64,000 nt of DNA from Linepithema humile (GCF_040581485.1 NC_090133.1:7502001-7566000); one strand, 5' to 3'; shown: positions 12,127 to 27,500, numbered from the stretch's first letter. Numbers and translations are program-made. Notes: generated by a model from the sequence alone, not told the origin.

Positions 12127-13752
12127 TATATATCTCTTTACTTTATTGTGTAAATCTCGGAGATCGCGTAATATGACCGTGCGTATTCGGTTTCGCATAT
12201 AATTCTAGCGGCGTTAAATGGTCGCCGCGAGCGATAGCGCATGCAACTACTTCATTCGCCCAATGCGACGCCTTATTTTGCAGAAAACGACGACTCCCTT
12301 CGTATTTCGCGGAACAAAGTGTAAGTCGCTTGCTATGCAACGGTGTCCTTTACGCGACTCTTCTTCGGAAACCGACCACCCACCGCGACAGTAATCTCTC
12401 CGGTGTGCAATTTCTCGCGATTTGCGCGAATTAACTAGCGGCGTTTTACGGGTGTTTTGATTAATTACGATCACGGCGTTGCTTATTCTTAATCTCGCCG
12501 TATCGCATCCCATGAAATTGCGCCGTAACGAACACCGATAGAAATAACTGTACTGCAACTATACTAATATACACGATGTCTCGGCATAGTATCATCCTAT
12601 CTTCCATCCGCTAGTTCTCTGATTACTTTGCAATCGATGTTTCTTTAAAAAGAAATATTTTCTTCAAAAGCCAAATCTATATTATTTTATATTAGATTAA
12701 CATTTTTTTCTCCTTTTGAGATAAGATTATTATTTATTTTTATGGCACTTGGTAACGCTTTCTCCAAACCGTAAATGGCTGGCCGAGGCTCTCGCGAGGT
12801 GCCCTCGAATTATGCGATAGGAATCGAGATGCATCATACGTTCTTTATCAAGTGCGCCGTGCGATGCGGCGGGGCGTCGGTAGCGCGAGAAAGCGAACGC
12901 AGGAGAGCAGGCAATGATGACGTTATACAGCTGATTTCAATCACGCGTTCCAACACAAAGGAACTCGGACAACCCTTCCGCGTCCGCAGGCGCCGCGGTG
13001 CAGCGCGGCGCGATGGAAATCAGTGATCCTTTCACGCAGCGAGCCAGCGGAAGCCCTCGTAAAAGGGAGTACGCTCCATTTGCATCCACCGGGCGTGATC
13101 TATAGAGTGCGCGGAAAGATGAATGGTCGGATAAAGAGGGTGAACGCGAGCCGGGCGGTGACGAGAATAGCGAAGTACGGCGGCGGAGCATACGACCCAC
13201 GTTTCCGAAGTGCGTCGAGTATAATGACTCTCGAAAGCAGCCGTGCCCGACCCGCGACACTTACGAAACACCACGAAATTACCACATCGCATTACCGTGT
13301 ACGTTCACTTACGAACTCTGCGTCGTATAAGCAGCCGCCGGATAAAAGATACGTGCGTAAAAAGTTGGCGATTGTATTATATCTTTGAAAGTAATAGTCG
13401 ATAGGTTTGCTAAACGGAAATCAATAGAAAAGATGGGGCAATAATCTGTCAAAGAATGTAATTTAATGATCATTTCTTTGCTAATTAAAGATATTTCCCT
13501 TGTTACGCATTTATTTTCTCGTATCAAATGTGGTTTCACATATAGTTTAATTATGGTTTCAAATATGGTTTAAATATATTTTCTAAACTCACGCTAGAAA
13601 TAAACACTGTTTTTTGTTATGTTTTTATCTTACTTTCTTCTTGCAAGAAAATATTGAATTCTTTATTTGCTGCGCACAGTTACAATTAACAGGCGATTTC
13701 ACGTGAAACGAAGCGACGGAGCGCTACGAGTGCGAGATACGGCAGGCGGCGC

Positions 13753-13768
13753 GGGGGGGGGGGGGGGG
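13753..13768. repeat. Poly-G run of 16
   Basis: An uninterrupted run of sixteen G residues inside a GC-rich stretch. It could fold into a G-quadruplex, and it is also a place where sequencing or assembly length errors are likely. Confidence 0.9.
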
Positions 13769-16700
13769 CACGGTTGTACAATGCGTTACTGCGTTCTCCG
13801 GCTCGGTCAACGTTTCCTGACTAATACTCGCGGTATACCTACGGAGACAATTACTGTACGCCATATACGTTCATCCGTGGAGTTCATCTCGCATAGATAA
13901 CGACGGAAAGAAGGGCCGAAGAGCCTCGGCTCTTCTCCCGCGGCGTCGTATTCAGGCAACGTAAACAGGACTACCTCAGCCTAACACAACAGATACAACA
14001 CGATGGAGTCCGTACAACGTTTCCTGTTACCTGCTATTCCTCGGCGCGCGGCACGCCGACGCTCCTTACACGTGGCGTTCGTTCTATCTCCGGAGCGGAC
14101 AATTTGCTCGCAACCCCGAGAGATTTATGTGAAGCGGCGAACAGTGCGAGTACTGTTACCTTCTTCCTCGGACGCGAGGGAAAACTCATGTTCGTGTCGT
14201 GCGGTTTCTTCACTTCGGGACTGCTTGTAGTGGTCGCCGCTACTGGTTTGCCGCATTTTTCGCACATTTTCGAGCGTTTCCGCATTTTTTTCCAAGTTAA
14301 CGGAAGATTTAATCTTTACAAAAAACTTTTACTCTTTTACAAGTATCTTTCTTTTCTTTTCTATTATAAATGTACAGCATACATCTCTTTCTACTCCCAT
14401 TCTTCCGGAATAAAGAAAAAAAAAAAATGTAGAAACGATGCAATAATTTATTTACATTCATGCGTGGCGCATATTACACATCGTGTAAAGCGTATATGAT
14501 GCATCGAATCGCGACAATAACTGGCCGCAGCGTAAATCACAGAGAGGAAGGCTAACTCGTGTCGGGAGCAAATAAACGTGTTCATAATCGGACGACTAGC
14601 AGGAATTCGCGTGGTCGCGTACCGAGTCATCTGATATCGTTGTAATTTACATCGATGGACATAACGATCGGCGCGTTCACACGGCCCACAAACGCGCGTT
14701 CTTATCGCGCGTACCGGATTGCAAATCAGAATCACTGCAAGTCGGTTGGGAAACTATTCGTGATAACGTTGCGCGGGCATCGCGGTGGCGAACGGTAAAA
14801 TCCAGCGTTGCGGGCGCGGCGGAGGATCCTGGACGCGCGAATACGGACGCGGCGCACATCAGACGGCGATAGCCGCGCCAGGTCCCCCTGAACTACGAGA
14901 CCCGTGTGCATCTATTACGCTAATAGCGATAATGGCTCGTTTCTATGTGCATGCCGACAAGGGAGTCAGCTGCCTCCGTTAGGCGATACGGCCGGGCCGC
15001 TTATCGTGCGAGGCACCTGCTCAGCTCACGGGGTGACCCAAGCGAATCGCGCACGGTGATGAAGAACACCATCGATCACGTATGCGCCGGTGTGCGAAAA
15101 CCCGCGCTTGGAATTTCTCAGTGAACACTCGGCGCGGTAGGAGGTAGAGGCCTTTGAGAAACGTGTACAACGAGACCGTTCGCCAGTCATTCCGGAGCGG
15201 GTCGCGAACTGTTCCCAAACGCATCGTATTAATAGTCGGTAATTACGAAGGTATACGAGAGAGTTATTAAATAATTGAAAATATTAATAATACATTTTTC
15301 CAAATTGTCTTCATTATAGTATTGTCTGATAAAAAAAAATCGACGCGCTTCAAAGCAAGCTTTTTCACTCACTCAGTGAAAGTTTGCGTGCACTGCGTTA
15401 ATGAGGAGATAAAAAAATATTATGATACAAGAATTACTTGTTTAACAAAATTAGTATCTTGCGTGTCTGGCGATGAAATATCCATATATTAAATTTCACG
15501 AGCCTAGAATTATTTTATCAGGATGCCTCGATTTTTTGCCAAACAGTGCAGATTATAAGTAACGATATTCGAATTTCAAGATATAATTAGAGTGTATCAT
15601 TTTCGTAGTTGGCAACACGCAAAGATGTGTTAAGACGGCAAACTTATCCGCTTTTTAGACATCGACAAATAAACTCATCGGTTCATCCGAAATTCTCTGC
15701 GAAATTAAAAGTAAAAAGGCATCTTACGCCGGACGAACGATCTTCATCAGTTTCTCATGAAAGATAATGTAATTTTATCTTCATTACCAGTTTGAGCTGA
15801 TGCCAGCGATAGCCATTCTGGTCCAGAACGTGATGCGAACGGATGTGGGATATGTAGCAAGTTGGTCCAAAGTGGGGCAAGATTTATCTACAAATTTGTA
15901 ATTTAGATGGGATTTAATTAGCGCGGGACAAGCCACCGCTATCCGTCTATCCGTTCCTACGTATCCATCCACGTCCGCCGTGCTATTAGCGATAATGGTT
16001 CGTTCCCATGGAGATAAAGCGGCGGTTACGATCGGCGGCGGACAAGTGGGCCCGGTACTGGCCCCGCGGGCCCGTTCCGTCCGTACGTTCTTTCAGCATC
16101 GCGCGTTAGCTAGAACGTGAACGTGCGGCGTGTCCTCCTCGTGAAACCATATCGAGGAACCGGCGACACGATTTATTATGATTGCTTCGCCGTACATATC
16201 GACTACCGGACACCTCGGGCAAAAATGGAACGTTTAAGGCCTCACGTTCTCGCGAGACGCGCTCGCGAAAAGATCCTCCTTCATCGTGCCGTTACTTTTC
16301 AACGTGTTGACACGGCAAAGTTTCGACGCGCGATCGCGAAAGAGGCTAGCGAATGGTGGAAAGTCACATTCCGTGAAGAATCGCTTGCGAAGAGGCAGTT
16401 TGCATTACATTTACATGAATGAGATGTTTTTGGTGAGATTTATTGAATCAACAGCTATTGCGTTAATTAACGAAAATGATATTCTTACTCAACGACTGCG
16501 ATAATTCAATCGAATTTGATGATATTTTGAATATTTTTACGAGGAATATTTTAAGTCGCTTGGGGTGAGTGTAATGATTAATTTAATTTATATTTGGAAT
16601 TGAGAGATTTAAGGAATACATAACGATGAATTGTATTTTTGTACGATGAAAGATTGCTCGTTAAAATGGACGTCGAATATCTTTCATTCAGCCGATCCTT

Positions 16701-19259
16701 CAAGGTGATCGCTGACGATAAAAACCGCGATATAAGTGCGTATTCCGTTCAGTGATGATACTGGTAAACCAGTAACGGGCACAGATTTCAATCGATTTTC
16801 TGAAATCGAATAACAGCGTTGCGTCTTTGCTTCGCGGATTTTATTGCTTGGAACTTTCCCCTGAGTATCCTAAGAATCCCCATCCTTGCCAAATTTATCG
16901 TGATTGTTTTAGTGAAAGAGCGAAGAGTTTCATGGAAACTCAGATATTGAGAATAATTATATCATGAATCATCAATGAATCCTAACGTGAGTTTAGCATG
17001 TAATTTAGTGATGTAATTAAAGCTGTTGTGTATAAACGAGGCAGAGGACAAAGTTATTTTCCAGTAAAATTAACAGGTGTTATAAAATCATGAAAAATAT
17101 AATGATAAATGTCGATATAATAGTCATCGTAAAATCAGTATTTATTCAGTAACGATCATAAAAGTAAAATAATCATAACTATTAATCTGCGTATTGCGAT
17201 GCGTCTTTGCATCATCACTCCTTCAATTGACCTAAATTTTTATTGCATGAACGCGTAATGTTTCACTTTACTTTTTCTGCACGTGATTGCTTTTACACAA
17301 TATCGGAGAAAGATATTTTAATTACTCTATCACGCACAATACACTCGGAATGAAGTAATCCTCGAGATCTCGTTTCCGTCTCTTGTCAAGCGATGTTTCG
17401 TCGACGTTGCGTAAAACGGACGTCGATTCGCACGACTCTTCATTAGCACGGGGAGCGATGAGCCGGCTCGGCCGGGAATCTTAGGCGTGGAATCGTACTC
17501 AGCCGCAGTTATGGGAAATGTGAAAGCTGCCACTTAGACGACGTGGGTGTTGCCGATCTCACGCATAGTACGCGAGAGTCATCTTCTTCGTTGTTATGTC
17601 GAGTCTTCTCTCAGCAAAGAGAACTTTCCATTGAAATTCTCCGCACTAGCATGCTGAAAATGAACATTTCTTAAACATTATTTCCAAATTTTAACGAAAT
17701 GGTGATGTCATATTGTTTATAATTATTTTTACCGCATTCATAAATTTAATTTTTGGATATTGTTTTATATTCCAGTTTCATATAATTATCGCAGAAATAT
17801 GTTGAATTGTTGCTCTGTAATTTAATCTTTCTACATTTGTGCTCTTAATTATTCAGAAAAGATTTGTGATATATTGCTCCACGATATAGCGAAAGCCGTT
17901 GTCTTCGCTTTCGCGAAGAAGATATTCGCGAGGAAGATGAGCCTCTCTTCCTTCTGCCGTCTTCTCGATTGCACTCCTTCGTTTCCTTCTTCCTCGCCTC
18001 TTCCCCTTTGCACTCGGTGTTACATATGCTTTACGAGTACCTACGTGACCAACGAGTAACGAGGGGCTACGGGCCGATGTATAAATAGTCGCGTCTTCCG
18101 TGAGGACTTGGCAGGCGATGTTATTTATCACCAGGAAGCGCGGCGGCAGTCTGATTAACGAAGGTCGAACCCGCCATAGAAACCACGAACCTCGCCTAGC
18201 TCGCGGGTCTAGACCTCTCTTTCGATATGCATGCGCTAACATAGTCGTCGTCGTTGTCCGAAGTGCAGCGGCCCAGTGATTCGCTCCCGTATTCCCGGCT
18301 CCGACTTGCCGGCGCCGTTTCGTTAACACAGGCGCCACGACGAGAGCTAACTACTACTCTCTCGGCCTACGAATGTACGTAGGTTCGAAATGCAACCGCT
18401 GCATCATATCTGCATACCCGGTCTGCCTGCATTTCTCCACGATTCGTCGCAGTCGACTGGCGACGAACTGTGTGAAAAATTAATGTCAAGCCTAGCTAGA
18501 TGAAAATTATTTAAAGCGACGTCAGCATCGCTGATTGTCTGCAATCGCTTCTAAATATTGTTGCGAGTAATTTTATAAAAAAAAAATACATTAACAATAC
18601 TTTTATTTGCAGTACATGTTGTGCGTAACAGCTTAGATACCATTAGTTTTATAACGATATGATTCGTTAAATTGCAATTAAAGATACGAGGGAGCTGTTA
18701 AATTTGGAATTGCCTACTGAGATCGTGTGTAAACTCGTGACGAGCATGATAATGCTGAAATCAGTATAATACTACAGTAAATCTTATCTTTCCTCTCTAC
18801 AAAATACAGAAAATGTTTCACGTCGAAGGGCTCAACGAGTTGCAGTTTATGCGAACGAGGGACCGTAAAACATTAACACAAATTTGTCTAATTTTCTCTA
18901 ACGACCCGACTTTATCGCGAATAAAGCGTAGGGTCGCTAAAAGCGTGCGTTAACGAGTTTAAATGTAGTGGATGCTCCGAGCGACGCTGTATCCGCGGCG
19001 ATTTAACTTCTTAACGATACACATTTCGAATTCGTTGCAATCGCGGGCACACATCCAAAAATAGGAATCCACACCGCGTATCTTTGTTGCGCGGATGCAA
19101 TCGCGGGTCCAAATGTAATTAGCGCCGAGCTAACGAAGCTGTTTTCGGTCCTGATGACTACTACCTGTGTTTCATGTCCGGGCAATCGCGACGATCTCCA
19201 GGCAGCGCATTGATACGAGGGTCGCAGGAGCAAAAAGATTTCGCAAAAAAACCGTGCTG

Positions 19260-19312
19260 CAAGGAGGAGAAGAGAGAGAAAGGGAGAAAGAGAAAGAGAG
19301 AGAGAGAGAGTA
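19260..19312. repeat. GA-rich simple repeat
   Basis: A purine-rich tract (GAGAGAAAG... then a pure GA run). Frames crossing it on either strand give serine/leucine or arginine/glutamate repeats and are not genes. Confidence 0.85.
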
Positions 19313-19607
19313 AGGGTTCTCCTGCGCTCGGGTCGCTGCAACAACATTCGAAGAGCGACGGCGCAATTCGGGGGACCACGGCAGATATTCGCGCGGGGTC
19401 GTTAAACGCACGTACACACTGCGGGCTCCCTTTGATCGCGCGCGCCTTTCCGCTATGTTGCGGGCACATGCGGCAATAAGACGCTGACGTAACTTGGCGA
19501 GCGCAATCTTGGCCGCCGATCGGGCCAAGCATCGGGATGAGCGAGACCGCCGCCGCTCTCGTTCGCGCTCTCGCGAGTGGTTCTCGAGCGGGTAAGATAG
19601 AGGCGCG

Positions 19608-19747
19608 CACGGACGGACGGACGGACGGACGGGCGGACGGGCGGAGTTTCCTCGGCCGCGAGAGAGCGCGGAGCCGGCTTCTCTTCGCTTCTCTCCGCTG
19701 TCACGAGAAAGGAGGAGATCGGCCGGACGGACGGACGGACGGACGGC
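19608..19747. repeat. Two (ACGG)n tetranucleotide arrays
   Basis: Tandem ACGG/GCGG units at 19608-19644 recur at 19723-19747, separated by a GC-rich spacer. They account for the Arg-Thr-Asp-Gly and Pro-Ser-Val-Arg repeats in the overlapping frames. Confidence 0.9.
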
Positions 19748-20117
19748 AGGCCGACCAGGCTAAGATCGGCGACCACGGGCGCGAGAGGAGAGCCCCTCTG
19801 CGCGAGTACCGTTACTTCCTCGGGGGCCCCCAGGACCAGACGTGTAATTTATATATCGCCCCGTACCTACCTACCCGTCGCACGGACTCCGCGAAAGCGC
19901 ACGGACTTTTTTACGACTCGAGAAGGAGAAGAATGCAGGGAGGGGGAGCGGGGTGAGGGACAAAGAAGCGCGGGGGCCACGAGGGGGCCGAGCACAAACC
20001 GCGGCCGCTTCTTTCCACCGCTGTATTTGCTCTCTCCTTCTCTCTTTCACTCGTGTAAACCTGCGTTTCTCATTCTCCCTTTTTCGTCGTGTCTCGCCTC
20101 TTCGTGCGTCGCCGGAG

Positions 20118-20150
20118 AGAGACAGAGAGAGAGAGAAAGAGAGAAACGGA
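20118..20150. repeat. GA-rich simple repeat
   Basis: A short GAGACAGAGAGAGA-type purine tract, one of several in this GC-rich block. Confidence 0.8.
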
Positions 20151-21532
20151 GCCCGCAGAGACTCGCGGAACAATCGCGTACGCCAATTACGAACGCGGTA
20201 GCCTGCCGAATGTATACGCCGCTTCCTTATACATATTTTCGGTCGTACACGGTTACCGCATTCGGTTGCTCGATAATGATGGCCAACTAGCGCGGCCGTT
20301 CGCCAGTCGGTACGTCGAATCGATCACGGTGCTCAGATGCCCCGTGCGTGACGCAACACTTGATCACGAAACGAGCGCCAAGAGCGAGTAAAAGAATCGG
20401 GGAGACTTTTCTCTCATTGTGTGTAGACCAGTTTATTAACATAATCTTGTACAAGATCGAACCGGTAATTTACGAGGATTGAGGAAATAATTATTAAACT
20501 AGATTATCTCTTTCTCCTTTCTTTCCCGCCCCCTTTTTTTTCTTTATCTCTCTCTCTCTCTCTCTCCTTGGCGATGAGGCGGCGGTGAGCGAACGTTCTC
20601 AGCTGGGCTAGCGATCTCGCTCATCATTCTTCCCTCCCGTGACGAACCGAGACTAGTTCGAGAAGCGACAACGAAGTTCCTGGTAACGCCCTCGATAACC
20701 CGTCATGCCCAGTTTCGCAATATGCGACGCGATACGCCGTCGGTAGTCATTATTGTCTCGCGGTATTCCGCTCGGTCATCGTGAACTCGCGGGCGAGCGA
20801 GCGGGTAAACACGAGCGAGAGTGGAAGAAATCGCATCAAAAGCCTTGGGAAGCCACCTGTAAATTTTCATTTTATAATTAAGAATTGATGACTTGAATTA
20901 ATTGTTCAATACATATAACAAATATAAGAAATTAATTAATATTGTATCAAATAAAATGAGACAATCAAAATAATTGCAAAATATTAAATGGACAAATTGT
21001 ACATTATGCATTTTTTATTTGCTGAAATAACTAAAGGCGAGGACGTCGTCCGAAACATTTAATTTACTTATTCGTTACATTTTAATGGTGAAAAAGTTCG
21101 CACGTTTCGGTTAAGCAACCTTCGCGGAAGCGCAAATTTATCACTGCGTATTTTTAGCAATTTGCATCGGTTAGGAAAGGGACGCGAATCCGTCGACGTC
21201 CTCGCCGATGACTCACCGTTCTCGCTTGCGCTCGGCATTTTTACCTTTTACGTAATTATCGGGAATGTGATTGCCGCTGACAAGAGTTCGAGCGGTTCGC
21301 CCGTCCGACAGTCCGTCGCGGTGTACCGCGATCGTGCCGTAAGTAAGTACACCGGACACGGACACAACGAGTACGAGCATTCGTTCCCTCGGTACGTCCC
21401 TCAGGCACCCCCCCTCGTCCGGCAGATCTTGCATGCAGTCGCGCTTTGACACGGCAGGATCGCGATGACCCGCGATTTATACCACCGCGCGGAACTATGT
21501 ATGCCGAGAGGCTATGTATGTGTACGCGTCTG

Positions 21533-21558
21533 TGTATGTGTGTGTGTGTGTGTGTGTA
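21533..21558. repeat. (GT)n microsatellite
   Basis: A GT dinucleotide run of about 24 bases, flanked by GTATGTGT-like degenerate units. Confidence 0.9.
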
Positions 21559-24500
21559 TACGATGTTGCAAGTACGCATGCAAATCCACACGCGGCACTG
21601 ATGCGACCACGTCCATTAGGATTGATCGGCAACATTAATACAAGTTAGTGCCGACATGCTCGCTGCTCGTTGGATTCTACAATCTTCCTCACTCTTTTTC
21701 TCTTCGTTCTCTCTCATCCGAGTCCTCTTCTACACGCGCTCTATCCACGAAGACGTTCCCTCTCGGTTCTCTCTCGTCTTCCTCCCGTGTCCTATGCCTT
21801 CGCGTCTCATGATCTGCGATCTTGCGATTCCGCGACGCGCCACGCCGTTTCGAAGTCGTCGCCTGCGCCAAGACGTGTGTGTGAGAGAGAGAGAGCTATC
21901 GACCATCAATGCCTACTTCCGACAAGATACCTCGCCTCGTTCGTAACATCAGACGTACACGGGGTACTACCCGACGGCGAATCGTGAATTCAACGGCCCA
22001 TCTGCACGGAGGAATGCCGGATGCGGTTAAAAGCGAAACGGATCACATTGATAGCGGGATAACGTCACTGTGCGTCCGGATATCAAAGAAAAACCCGTCG
22101 TGTGTAATCGAGAGGGAATGTCTGCAGATAACGGAATGCATGCTTTAAAAATAAAAAATAGGTTTGCTTACTATCAACTGTAAAAGGTCGATTCAGTGAT
22201 TAAAATCAAATATCTATATCTTTTAAATGATTTAATGGGATATATAAAAGATTTTTTTTGTAAGAATGGATAATTCTTGGCTTCATCTTTGGCAATAATT
22301 TTTGTTAAACGGTATGACGTAATTACACATTCTATATTTTCTAATTATTATGGTCATCCTCGATAGTCGGATCGTTTCGCGATTATTCGCATTATTGGTG
22401 TTATAATAAGCAGGCGGTTAATTAGATAATTGGTCAATGGCGAAAGTACCACCTCTAGAAACGTTTCGTCTAGAAGTGTTCGTCTCCCAGCCGATCGCAG
22501 CATCGGAGGGTGGACCGAGCGCTTAACCCTCACACTTAACCCCGTCGATTTTACTATATTGCGTATAATTTATGTGCGCGCGGCGACCCGTAACGTCTAC
22601 TTATCTCCGACGGCGCGGCGTTATCTCCCCGTTTACTATTAGCGAAGTGCGCACGATAATGATACACGGGCAATTTAATCGTGCCATCTTATCGCGCGAT
22701 CTTCGACGATTCACCCTGCTCGCGCTTGTTCTCTTCGGGGTCACAACCCTCGGATGAGTTGTTCGTTATTTTACAAGCGCCTTCTCGATCGTCGCTTGCC
22801 GGACATTCCAAGTCGATTTGAGAGTAACAGAAAAAAAAGGAGGCTTATGCCATATTAATGATTTAAGACTTCTGAGATTATTTTATGTTAGTTGTTGAAC
22901 AAGCAGATCAATTATTTCATATATATACAAATTGTTATTTGCACTATTGCTAATCGTTTCAAATTTATGTACACATATCGTATGTAATTTATAAGTTCTT
23001 AAAATAATTTCCAATCTTCTCGGAATTATAAATTCGGATAAACGAGATTATTCTCGATTGTATAATCTGTGCGCTTTAAAAATGGACCGCGTATGCGAAT
23101 GATTCGGATATATTCCAGTGTATAATGCGCAGCGTCGCTCTTTTACGAACGTAACTTACGTACTAAAACGCGCAGTCGTGCAAACTCGGCGCGCGAGACA
23201 TAAATTTCCTCGCGTGCGCCGCGCATCCCGCGCGGTTTGGTACACGCGACCGAGGGTCGCGAGAGGGATTTGCGGCGCGGCGCCGCGTCGGACGTCGACC
23301 GGTCGAGGGGGCAGAAAGGCCGTGCGAGGGCCCGGAACTCTCACACAAGCGCGGCGCTTATTACGTGTTCGCTCTTTTTAAGGGCTCCTCGCGCGTATGC
23401 GCGCACCCGCAAAAATTACGACTCGCCGAAACGATAAAAGCGCTCCTCTTTTTTTTTCTCCCTGTTGACGGCTCCGGTGAACGGAAATACTCGTGCTCGC
23501 GCGAATAGGGTTACCGTACCCGAGGCGACGCGCGCAGGCACAGGGCTTTTGGACAACCCGGGCTATTAAATTCCGAGGATTGGCCACGCCCGTCACAATC
23601 ATAGTGATTACCCGACGCGTATTACAACGCTGGTTAATTCTCACGTGTCCGCGCGCAGTTTTGGTCCTCCCGTCGTCACCATTCTTTGAGGATCGTTTTT
23701 CGCTGAAACGATACACCCGATCTTCCCCACCACTTGTCTCAATGGTCTTTCTCGTCGTCCTTCGTTTCGTCCTCTTCGGGTCCCTTCCTTGCCTTTCATC
23801 AAACAAATAAGATACCGCGAAGAAAGAAGGATTAGAATTCGCTGCACTACATCAACCGAGAGAGTCCGATATCTGGTCGACATACCTTGCTATCTTGTAC
23901 GAAGTAAAAAGAACGAAAGGAAAGATTGATTGCGGCAGACGCGTTTCGAATTCCGTGGACTTTAAGGGCGAGAGGATTCTTGATTTGCTCTGCTCGTCCG
24001 CCCGTTAATTTTGCCAAATCTTCGTGCTGTTCTTCTTTTTATTTCGATCCAAAGATCTACTTTAGAATTTTATCGTTAATAAGATGACAAAGAATTATTG
24101 GCAACGGAATAAGGAACATATATTATTAATCGAATAAAAAGCTACGACTTGTTTATTTTGTTTTACTGTAAAATTGATTAAAAATAGGTGTACGTTAAAT
24201 CATGAATTAATTGGTTATATGAATAACAGGGCATCCTGCATAAAATATGTCAAAGGTATGAGGGTTTATATTTCTCTATTTAACTATACAAATATATATA
24301 ATACGAGAAGCAAAAGCGGGTCTAACAAAGCCGTACAATAAATCTAAGATTATTCCAGTCTAGCGAGTGTTATTGTCCCATATTGGAATAAGGGTGAAAG
24401 GTCTGAAAAAAGTGACCGGTATGCGGGCTTTAATCACGGGCGGGCGCATCTCGTCTTTTCTCTCGCAGCTAATTATAACGATTCTACATTAACAACCGCT

Positions 24501-27500
24501 ATTGCGGCGCGGCGTGTGTGCGCTCACCGAAACGCATATACGTACACATGGCGTGCAGTCATCGTAAACGGCGATATTTATGGACATAAGTAAAAAAAAA
24601 AAAGAAAAGAGCTGAGAAGAGTAGAAACAGGCGAGAAAGGCAGAAAGAGAAAAAGAGAAAGAGAGCTTAGAATGCTCGTCGTGCAATTACACAGGTCGAT
24701 AGTGTATCTAAATAAAGTTATTACCTGACGTGTCGCTCGCATTATATTAGTCGAGCATATCGCATGGTAAGCGAATATGTACACATTGAATGGTGCGTGC
24801 ATGCGTGCGTGCATGCAGATACCTGCCCAATGGCCACGCCACGTAATAATAATCCGATGCTGATGAGCGCGGGATCTCTCTGCGCTCGCCAGAATGACCG
24901 GCGCGGATTCTGCCTGTTCTTGCTGCGATTCGAGAAAATTGTTGCAATAAGATTTGAGACGTAATAACATATATAATATTAAATAAAATATATAATAAAA
25001 TGTGAAAATATACATTCAATGACGAAAAGAGAAAAGAAATGCTTCTTTAGTTATATGTCTTTTAAAATTGAGACAGAACTCTTTAGAATTTATTAAAAAT
25101 CTTTCGTTGAAAAAGAAAAATATGAGTCTCAATACACGACTCAAGAAAAAAACATTCGAAATCGATAATAAAAAAATGTTAGGCTTTGCTGGAAGGACCA
25201 TTTTAACCGCGGTAAGAAATTCTGTCGTCGTAATTAGTACGTTTGTGACCGGGCATGGCGTGAGACGCGCGCCGTAAAAACCGCACAAAAAATCGAAACT
25301 CATTATCTCGGTTTTGCCGATGCGTCACTTGTGGTACCTGCGCGCATAACCCGATCCAAATTAGGTTCGGAACGATCGCTTGCACGCGACGGGAAAAACG
25401 GGGCAGGGTAATTAAGTCGACAGGCGTGTTTCAGTGTTAGTTAACTGGGTCAGTCGGCAAAACGTGTCTCATTGAGATGAAGCAAGAGGAGCGTGATTGA
25501 ATTTTACATTTTTCAAAATTTGTGCTATCGTTTATTTTTATTGTATATTTATTGCAAGGTGTTCTTGCTATTGCAATTACCATTATTGGAGTTTTTGGCA
25601 ATTAAATTATTTTTAAAAGACAGCGCACTAAGCGTTATTTCACCAAGTTCTAAAATCTTTTATTTTTTACTTATGATTTAAATATCAAGAGGGAATAACA
25701 TAAATCCATCGGATTAATATTTTTAAGGAACAACTTATTTTAATTGATCGAGCTATAAATATGAGAGTTGGGCGAAGACTAAATTGTGCGATTAACTATC
25801 TCACAAATATTAACTCTCTCTCTCTCTCGCAGAGCACGTACTTTTGCAGGATCCAAAGAAGAATCTTAGATTGTATCCGACTAGTCTGCTGCTGCACGGC
25901 GTGAAAAAATGACGACGCTGAAAGAGGCGAGAGTCTTTTTGTGCGGGCCACTCGCGATATTTCATGGCATTTTTGCAGATATTATGTGGAACGCCGGGCA
26001 TCGAGCGATAAATTATTTTGCAACAACGTGTACCTTGCCGGCGCGATCTCGGTATCGAAGCCGCAGCGACGGCGGCGGCGGCAGGAATTTATGCGTAAAT
26101 AGCGAGGACGGGTTAAATGCATAATTCAAAATGGCGAACGCAAGTAGCAACGAGAGTGTAACGTATTTACACATCGCCATGCAACATTCATAAACGGTCC
26201 AACGCACGGCGGCGTGCACTTTTTAGGTACTCATTTTTAATATCGCGCCGCGACAATGCCGCGCCTGAGAGGCGCCCGTATACAGGATGTACTGTAACAT
26301 GCGCAGGACACCCGTCTCAGAGATGGACACGTTCGGATGCACTCTGTATATGTTTTATCGCATCGCCGGTTTGATATAATGTCGCGTTTAATGGTCGTCG
26401 GTGGTTTTAATGAAATCTCTTTATAAAGCTGAATCGAAGCGGACGAGCGTATAATTCATCCAATAGTAAAGCTTGTTTATAGGATGTGAAACATGGGATA
26501 GGCTCAGCGTGTCCCATAAAGTTATCCTCGAATGCGGGTCTTGCCTTCGTCTTTGAAAGAAGCACGCTACGCCTGAACGATGACAATGAGACGCTCGATC
26601 GCGTGTCCGAAGAGCATTCTTCTTCCTCGTGAAGAGACAACCGCGAATATTATGCAGGCACCGTTATCGTTACTCCCGTAACTGGTGCAGCGATCATTGA
26701 ATTACCGGACGACGAATACAAAATTGCTCATTGATATTCTTACCTCGCGTATATCGCGTTAATCAGTAAACTAAATATTAAAATTATCGTCGTCATTTAA
26801 TAGATTATCTAATTTAAGAGTTGTTTGAACATCGTTGAAAAACTATTTGATAAGCGAATCCGGTCCGCAGCTCGTTCTGAGAACAAGATGAAATTCTTGG
26901 ATTCATGTCTTGCAGCTTTTTTGCGGATAAGCTTGTGGCTATGTTGCGTGTAATATCTTCAACGTAAACGGATAGCGAAGATATTTATAGTTTTGTTTCA
27001 AGTTGATAATTGTTGGGTATTTTTCAGGTGTTAAACGAAGCATATTATTTCTTTATTCTATGAGATATATAACTGAATAACGAAGATAAAAGAATTAACA
27101 AATAGTTCTGAATAAAATTATTCCAAGAGACTTTTCTCTCTTGATAATTTTAATCCTCTCGGGATTTTAATTCCTTCGATCCTCTTTTTATTTCTCACCG
27201 ACGTAATTTAGTCCCGTGACTGAGTCTCTCTTCGGACTGCGAGGCCGCGAAATGGAATGCATAATTGATCTACGGCAAGTAGCGCGACCGGGAGGTTGAC
27301 GGACGAATGTTAATTTGCAGTGCAAGACAAAGTGTCACTAAGACGGCCTCGCCATCGGAATTGGCGTGCCTGCGACGACGCGTGTTTCCATAATCTTATG
27401 CTAATTTAAAGTGCCGCACGGCGCCGTGCATTCGAATGTCATCTTTCTTCTTAATGCGACGGCGAGTCGACTGCAGGAAGTCACCCGTGTGATTTAAGCC

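Noticed and set aside
19161..20391. Cluster of 80-149 codon frames on both strands
   Set aside because: GC-rich DNA with ACGG and GA repeats depletes stop codons. Products are Arg/Ser/Pro-rich, overlap antisense to each other and lack any domain.
22452..22485. Heat-shock-element-like GAA/TTC pattern around TCTAGAAACGTTTCGTCTAGA
   Set aside because: Spacing between GAA and TTC is three to four bases, not two, so it does not fit an HSE; it is a short chance palindrome.
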